This document shows positions 6,173 to 8,151 of a stretch of 8,151 nt of DNA, piece by piece. The notes beneath the pieces were generated by a model that was given only the letters and a program-made list of their open reading frames with translations, was not told the DNA's origin and searched no databases. Made by a program: the position numbers and the translations under genes. The DNA comes from Methanobacteriota archaeon (GTDB lineage Archaea; Thermoplasmatota; Poseidoniia; Poseidoniales; Poseidoniaceae): contig WTIV01000240.1 of NCBI GenBank assembly GCA_011525095.1, positions 1 through 8,151 of the forward strand, given 5' to 3'. Positions within the stretch are counted from its first letter, which is position 1. Every line of letters starts with the position of its first letter.

Positions 6173-7204
6173 ATGCGCCATTTGAGAGTGCCGAGCAGAG
6201 AAACCTCTGCATGGAGAGATAAATTATCCTCCAATGGGTGGCTTTCAGTGGGCTATGGCATTCATAATTTGGGTGAATTCAGAGGAATACCTCTCAATGA
6301 AAACGCACCTGATTTTTTCGAAGGGTTTGAGATAGTTGAAATGGAAGCTATAACTTCTGGCCCAAATCATTGGACAGAAAGATTAGACTCAGATTTGTTT
6401 GAATCATTCAAGGAATTTTGGCCTATGAGTCACGACCAAATCGGGGATGTGATAATTGTAAAAATTCCAAAAGAGATTTCTCAATTCTCACAAGAAATAG
6501 CCTCTGCAATATTGAACCAACATTCTAGCGCTAGAATAGTATGCGCGGATAATGGAGTCAAAGGCGAATTCCGCGTTCGAGATTTGGAAGTGCTCAAAAC
6601 AAGGTCTGACAACTCTACTCGAACCAAAGTGAAGGAGCATGGAAATGAGTTCCTAACCGATCCAGGTCTGGTTTACTATTCTCCTAGACTTGCTACTGAA
6701 AGACTGGAAACGGTGGAAGTAGCGAAACAACTCTCCGAAAAACTCGGCAAGAAAATCTCAGTTTGCGACCCTTATGCTGGTGTGGGACCAGCTGTAGTTC
6801 CACTCACAAAAATTCCAAAATATGTCGAGAATATTTTTGCAAGCGATCTCAATCCCCATGCAGCAGAATTGTTAGGACTAAACTTACCAAATAGTGTCAC
6901 AAAATGCGCCGATGCTAGACTATTGTCAGGGGAATTAGGAGAGTGCTGCGACCTCCTTCTTGTGAATTTACCACACGAAACAGTAGACCATCTTCCCAAA
7001 CTCATAGGCCTATTGAACAGAGGGCATGAAGTAGTGATTAGAGGCTGGGCAATTTTAGAATCTGATTCAATTTCAAGAGCAGAAACAGAAATTCGCAATC
7101 ATTTGAGTGAAACCCAAATCCTGTCTTTAGAAATCACACCAAAGAAATCTTACTCCTCAAGTATCTCATATGTCTCTATTGAAGCACATCTCATTAGGTC
7201 TTAA
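6173..7204 (+). CDS. trm5: Trm5-type tRNA (guanine-37 N1)-methyltransferase
   Basis: This 343-residue protein matches archaeal Trm5 in length and motif order. The N-terminal D1-like part (about 1-70) starts LRVPSRETSAWRDKL. A D2-like part contains MSHDQIGDVIIVKIP (85-99), GEFRVRDLEVL (131-141) and a GNEF..DPGLVYYSPRLATERLE stretch (157-179). The SAM-binding domain has motif I CDPYAGVGP (198-206), SDLNP (224-228) after strand 2, CADARLL (245-251) and motif IV VNLP (264-267). Trm5 methylates N1 of G37 next to the anticodon and prevents frameshifting; some archaeal paralogues also act in wyosine synthesis, and I cannot exclude that branch. ATG 6173 is chosen because it gives the family-like N-terminus. 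The in-frame ATG at 6107 lies inside dphB and would add 22 unrelated residues. The gene is followed after 42 bp by a zinc-ribbon gene on the same strand. Confidence 0.87.
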   Translation: MRHLRVPSRETSAWRDKLSSNGWLSVGYGIHNLGEFRGIPLNENAPDFFEGFEIVEMEAITSGPNHWTERLDSDLFESFKEFWPMSHDQIGDVIIVKIPKEISQFSQEIASAILNQHSSARIVCADNGVKGEFRVRDLEVLKTRSDNSTRTKVKEHGNEFLTDPGLVYYSPRLATERLETVEVAKQLSEKLGKKISVCDPYAGVGPAVVPLTKIPKYVENIFASDLNPHAAELLGLNLPNSVTKCADARLLSGELGECCDLLLVNLPHETVDHLPKLIGLLNRGHEVVIRGWAILESDSISRAETEIRNHLSETQILSLEITPKKSYSSSISYVSIEAHLIRS

Positions 7205-7246
7205 CTTCCGTTGAATTCATGAATAGGTAGCCACTGGGTAGATAAC

Positions 7247-7372
7247 ATGCAGACTAAGGTGAAATGCCGATGCGGAGCGGAAATTGACATTTCTGGAGTA
7301 ACTCCTCGCCTTAGCGGCATAGATGTCTACTGCAAAGTATGCGGCACAGTGACAAACCACAAAATCGTTTGA
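7247..7372 (+). CDS. 41-residue zinc-ribbon protein
   Basis: This short open frame starts at ATG 7247 and ends at TGA 7370-7372. It contains two cysteine pairs: KCRCG (Cys7, Cys9) and YCKVCG (Cys29, Cys32), spaced like the knuckles of a small zinc ribbon, with beta-strand-like sequence between them. Four regularly placed cysteines in 41 residues, both pairs followed by glycine, are unlikely by chance. The gene is small but complete. It lies 42 bp behind trm5 on the same strand and just before a T-rich terminator, so it may be the last gene of a trm5 transcript. Small archaeal zinc ribbons often bind RNA or DNA, or serve in ribosome or polymerase assemblies; no specific role can be assigned. 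Only a weak ribosome site (GGTAGA) precedes it. Confidence 0.7.
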   Translation: MQTKVKCRCGAEIDISGVTPRLSGIDVYCKVCGTVTNHKIV

Positions 7373-7388
7373 TTTTGTTTGAATTTTT
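7373..7388 (+). terminator. T-rich archaeal-type terminator after the zinc-ribbon gene
   Basis: Immediately after the stop codon come three thymine runs (TTTT at 7373, TTT at 7378, TTTTT at 7384). Archaeal RNA polymerase terminates at such U-rich tracts without needing a hairpin. This would end the trm5/zinc-ribbon transcript before it enters the convergent tRNA gene. Confidence 0.5.
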
Positions 7389-7430
7389 ACTCTTGTTGCA
7401 ATACAAGAATAGTCAATCACGCCGGTTAGG

Positions 7431-7503
7431 CGCCCGCGCCGGGATTTGAACCCGGGTCGAAGCATCGACAACGCTTCATGATAGACCACTACACCACGCG
7501 GGC
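7431..7503 (-). tRNA. tRNA-Asp (anticodon GUC)
   Basis: The minus strand folds into a 73-nt cloverleaf. The 7-bp acceptor stem is GCCCGCG with CGCGGGC. The D arm contains GTGTAGTGGT. The 5-bp anticodon stem AAGCG/TGCTT includes one G-U pair, and its loop TTGTCGA places GTC at 34-36. The variable region has four bases. The T arm is CCGGG/CCCGG with loop TTCAAAT. The discriminator base is G73, as expected for aspartate tRNA. No intron is present. CCA is not encoded (CCT follows), so it must be added after transcription. Position 37 is G, a possible target of the Trm5-like enzyme in this window. No long T-run follows the gene on its own strand. Confidence 0.95.
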
Positions 7504-7525
7504 AGCAGCCCACCGTGTGACAACG

Positions 7526-7535
7526 CATATTTAAG
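7526..7535 (-). promoter_or_regulatory. TATA box of the tRNA-Asp gene
   Basis: On the minus strand this reads CTTAAATATG, a good archaeal TATA match. Its centre is about 27-28 bp upstream of the mature tRNA 5' end at 7503. Transcription would therefore begin at, or a base or two before, the first tRNA nucleotide. The same bases can serve the opposite strand. Confidence 0.6.
7526..7535 (+). promoter_or_regulatory. Same TATA element read rightward, for the GPPS-repeat gene
   Basis: On the plus strand this reads CATATTTAAG. Its centre lies about 36 bp before the GTG start at 7567, which predicts a leader of only about 10 nt. The region upstream is filled by the tRNA gene, so no other promoter is obvious. 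Confidence 0.4.
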
Positions 7536-7555
7536 CCGCGCTCTGTGGCCAAGAT

Positions 7556-7561
7556 GGGGAG
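7556..7561 (+). promoter_or_regulatory. Shine-Dalgarno-like GGGGAG before the GTG start
   Basis: GGGGAG ends five bases before GTG 7567. No in-frame ATG exists upstream in the open frame, and the next in-frame ATG is 22 codons downstream. The purine run supports the GTG as the start, although it lies very close to the predicted transcription start. Confidence 0.4.
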
Positions 7562-7566
7562 ATGAC

Positions 7567-8151
7567 GTGGCCGGCCCGAAAACATCAGCAGAGAAATCTA
7601 GAGAAGATGAAAAAAACGCTGCAGCAGATGATATGTTTGGCGGAGCATTTGGTGGACTACAAGAGATGGAAGTCCCCGAAACACCTCCCGTAGAAGAGTC
7701 GTTAGCAGAATCACAACCAGAAGAAACACCTCCAACCGAAGGTGTAGAAAATTCCGTAACTGAAGAACCAGCTTCTGAAGAAACCATTCCTGCCGAAGAG
7801 ACTGAAGCGCCGTCTGAAACTACTGCAGAATCCGAACCTGCTGCTGAAGAGACACCAACCGGGCCACCATCTGGGCCTCCAAGTGGTCCTCCATCAGGTC
7901 CGCCCTCGGGCCCTCCTTCGGCACCACCATCTGGTCCACCATCTGGTCCACCATCTGGTCCACCATCAGGTCCGCCGAGCGGACCCCCATCGGGCCCTCC
8001 TTCGGCACCACCATCAGGACCACCATCAGGTCCGCCCAGTGGTCCACCAAGCGGACCTCCGTCTGGCCCTCCAACTGGACCGCCCGGAGGCCCACCGTCA
8101 GGACTACCCCCCGGAAATCCAGACATGCCACCCCCTGGTCCTCCCGAGGGA
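7567..8151 (+). CDS. Acidic and proline-rich GPPS-repeat protein, N-terminal part (cut by window edge)
   Basis: The frame opened by GTG 7567 runs for 195 codons to the right edge without a stop. Three parts can be seen. Residues 1-35 are charged and then glycine-rich (DDMFGGAFGGL, 21-31). Residues about 36-98 form a low-complexity acidic stretch rich in Glu, Pro, Thr and Ser. Residues 99-178 are 20 tandem tetrapeptides, mostly GPPS with two APPS, one GPPT and one GPPG, followed by more Pro/Gly-rich sequence. No signal peptide or membrane segment is visible, so the seen part should be cytoplasmic and disordered, with the repeat as an extended linker. Any folded domain would lie beyond the window. 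Wobble bases vary strongly while the peptide is kept, which supports this frame over the opposite-strand open frames. I cannot assign a function. Confidence 0.75.
   Translation, partial: MAGPKTSAEKSREDEKNAAADDMFGGAFGGLQEMEVPETPPVEESLAESQPEETPPTEGVENSVTEEPASEETIPAEETEAPSETTAESEPAAEETPTGPPSGPPSGPPSGPPSGPPSAPPSGPPSGPPSGPPSGPPSGPPSGPPSAPPSGPPSGPPSGPPSGPPSGPPTGPPGGPPSGLPPGNPDMPPPGPPEG
7861..8100 (+). repeat. Tandem 12-bp repeat, 20 units, coding for GPPS
   Basis: Twenty in-phase 12-bp units encode G/A-P-P-S/T/G. Most units differ at third positions, so the array is old or selected at protein level; only units 7 and 8 are identical neighbours, with unit 9 one base different. A longer period is also visible. 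The pair GGCCCTCCTTCG plus GCACCACCATC occurs at units 5-6 and again at 12-13, seven units (84 bp) apart, pointing to a duplicated block. Confidence 0.9.

Noticed and set aside
6136..6234. Longer dphB start at 6234 adding 33 residues
   Set aside because: The extension is unlike DphB N-termini and would overlap the start of the divergent trm5-like gene. The start at 6135 matches the family and has a GAGG upstream.
7861..8100. CRISPR-like tandem repetition
   Set aside because: Units are 12 bp, directly adjacent with no spacers, in reading frame, and encode a constant tetrapeptide.
7476..8126. Minus-strand 216-codon frame rich in GGP repeats, and a 103-codon minus-strand frame at 7820-8131
   Set aside because: Both are mirror images of the plus-strand GPPS array. 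A 12-bp repeat without stops on one strand easily leaves open frames on the other. The first also runs into the tRNA-Asp gene and its promoter, and wobble variation fits the plus-strand frame.
1..8151. Mobile element, prophage, toxin-antitoxin or defence system
   Set aside because: No transposase, integrase, terminal inverted repeats, nuclease or toxin-like small gene pair was found. All recognised genes are ordinary metabolic, regulatory or translation genes.

Overview
The window looks like a piece of an archaeal chromosome, most probably an uncultured marine euryarchaeon of the Poseidoniales (Marine Group II) type. The archaeal signs can be read directly. There is a diphthine synthase gene (dphB), a Trm5-type tRNA(guanine-37) methyltransferase, a geranylgeranyl-reductase-family flavoprotein, an Lrp/AsnC regulator with an archaeal-style TATA element, and a tRNA-Asp gene without an encoded CCA end. 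Marine Group II is an inference from the overall gene style; no 16S or other taxonomic marker is present. Genes are densely packed on both strands, with no insertion sequence, phage gene or CRISPR array.

Layout from left to right. Positions 1-789 (minus) hold the N-terminal part of a geranylgeranyl reductase family flavoprotein cut by the window edge. After a 112-bp divergent gap comes a ten-helix EamA/DMT transporter (902-1840, plus). Its 3' end overlaps, tail to tail by 31 bp, an Lrp/AsnC regulator (1810-2265, minus). The regulator diverges from a PLP-dependent trans-sulfuration enzyme of the cystathionine/methionine gamma-lyase type (2413-3582, plus). The 147-bp space between them carries a perfect 17-nt palindrome and related half-sites, and is the best regulatory region here. 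The enzyme's stop codon directly abuts the stop codon of a 558-residue protein of unknown function (3583-5259, minus). That gene lies 27 bp downstream of dphB (5287-6135, minus), so the two are probably co-transcribed. dphB diverges, with only 37 bp between start codons, from a Trm5-like gene (6173-7204, plus). Behind it is a 41-residue zinc-ribbon protein (7247-7372, plus) and a T-rich terminator. A tRNA-Asp(GUC) gene (7431-7503, minus) and a GTG-started acidic/proline-rich protein (7567 to the window end, plus) share one TATA-like element between them. That protein contains 20 tandem GPPS-type tetrapeptides.

Two functional themes stand out. The left half concerns amino-acid/sulfur metabolism and its likely control: an Lrp regulator, a trans-sulfuration enzyme and perhaps the EamA exporter. 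The right half concerns translation: diphthamide on EF2, m1G37 on tRNA, and a tRNA-Asp whose position 37 is G and so could be a Trm5 substrate. I see no clearly new multi-gene system. The items most worth following are the unknown dphB-linked protein, the Lrp operator region, the shared tRNA/CDS promoter and the GPPS repeat protein.
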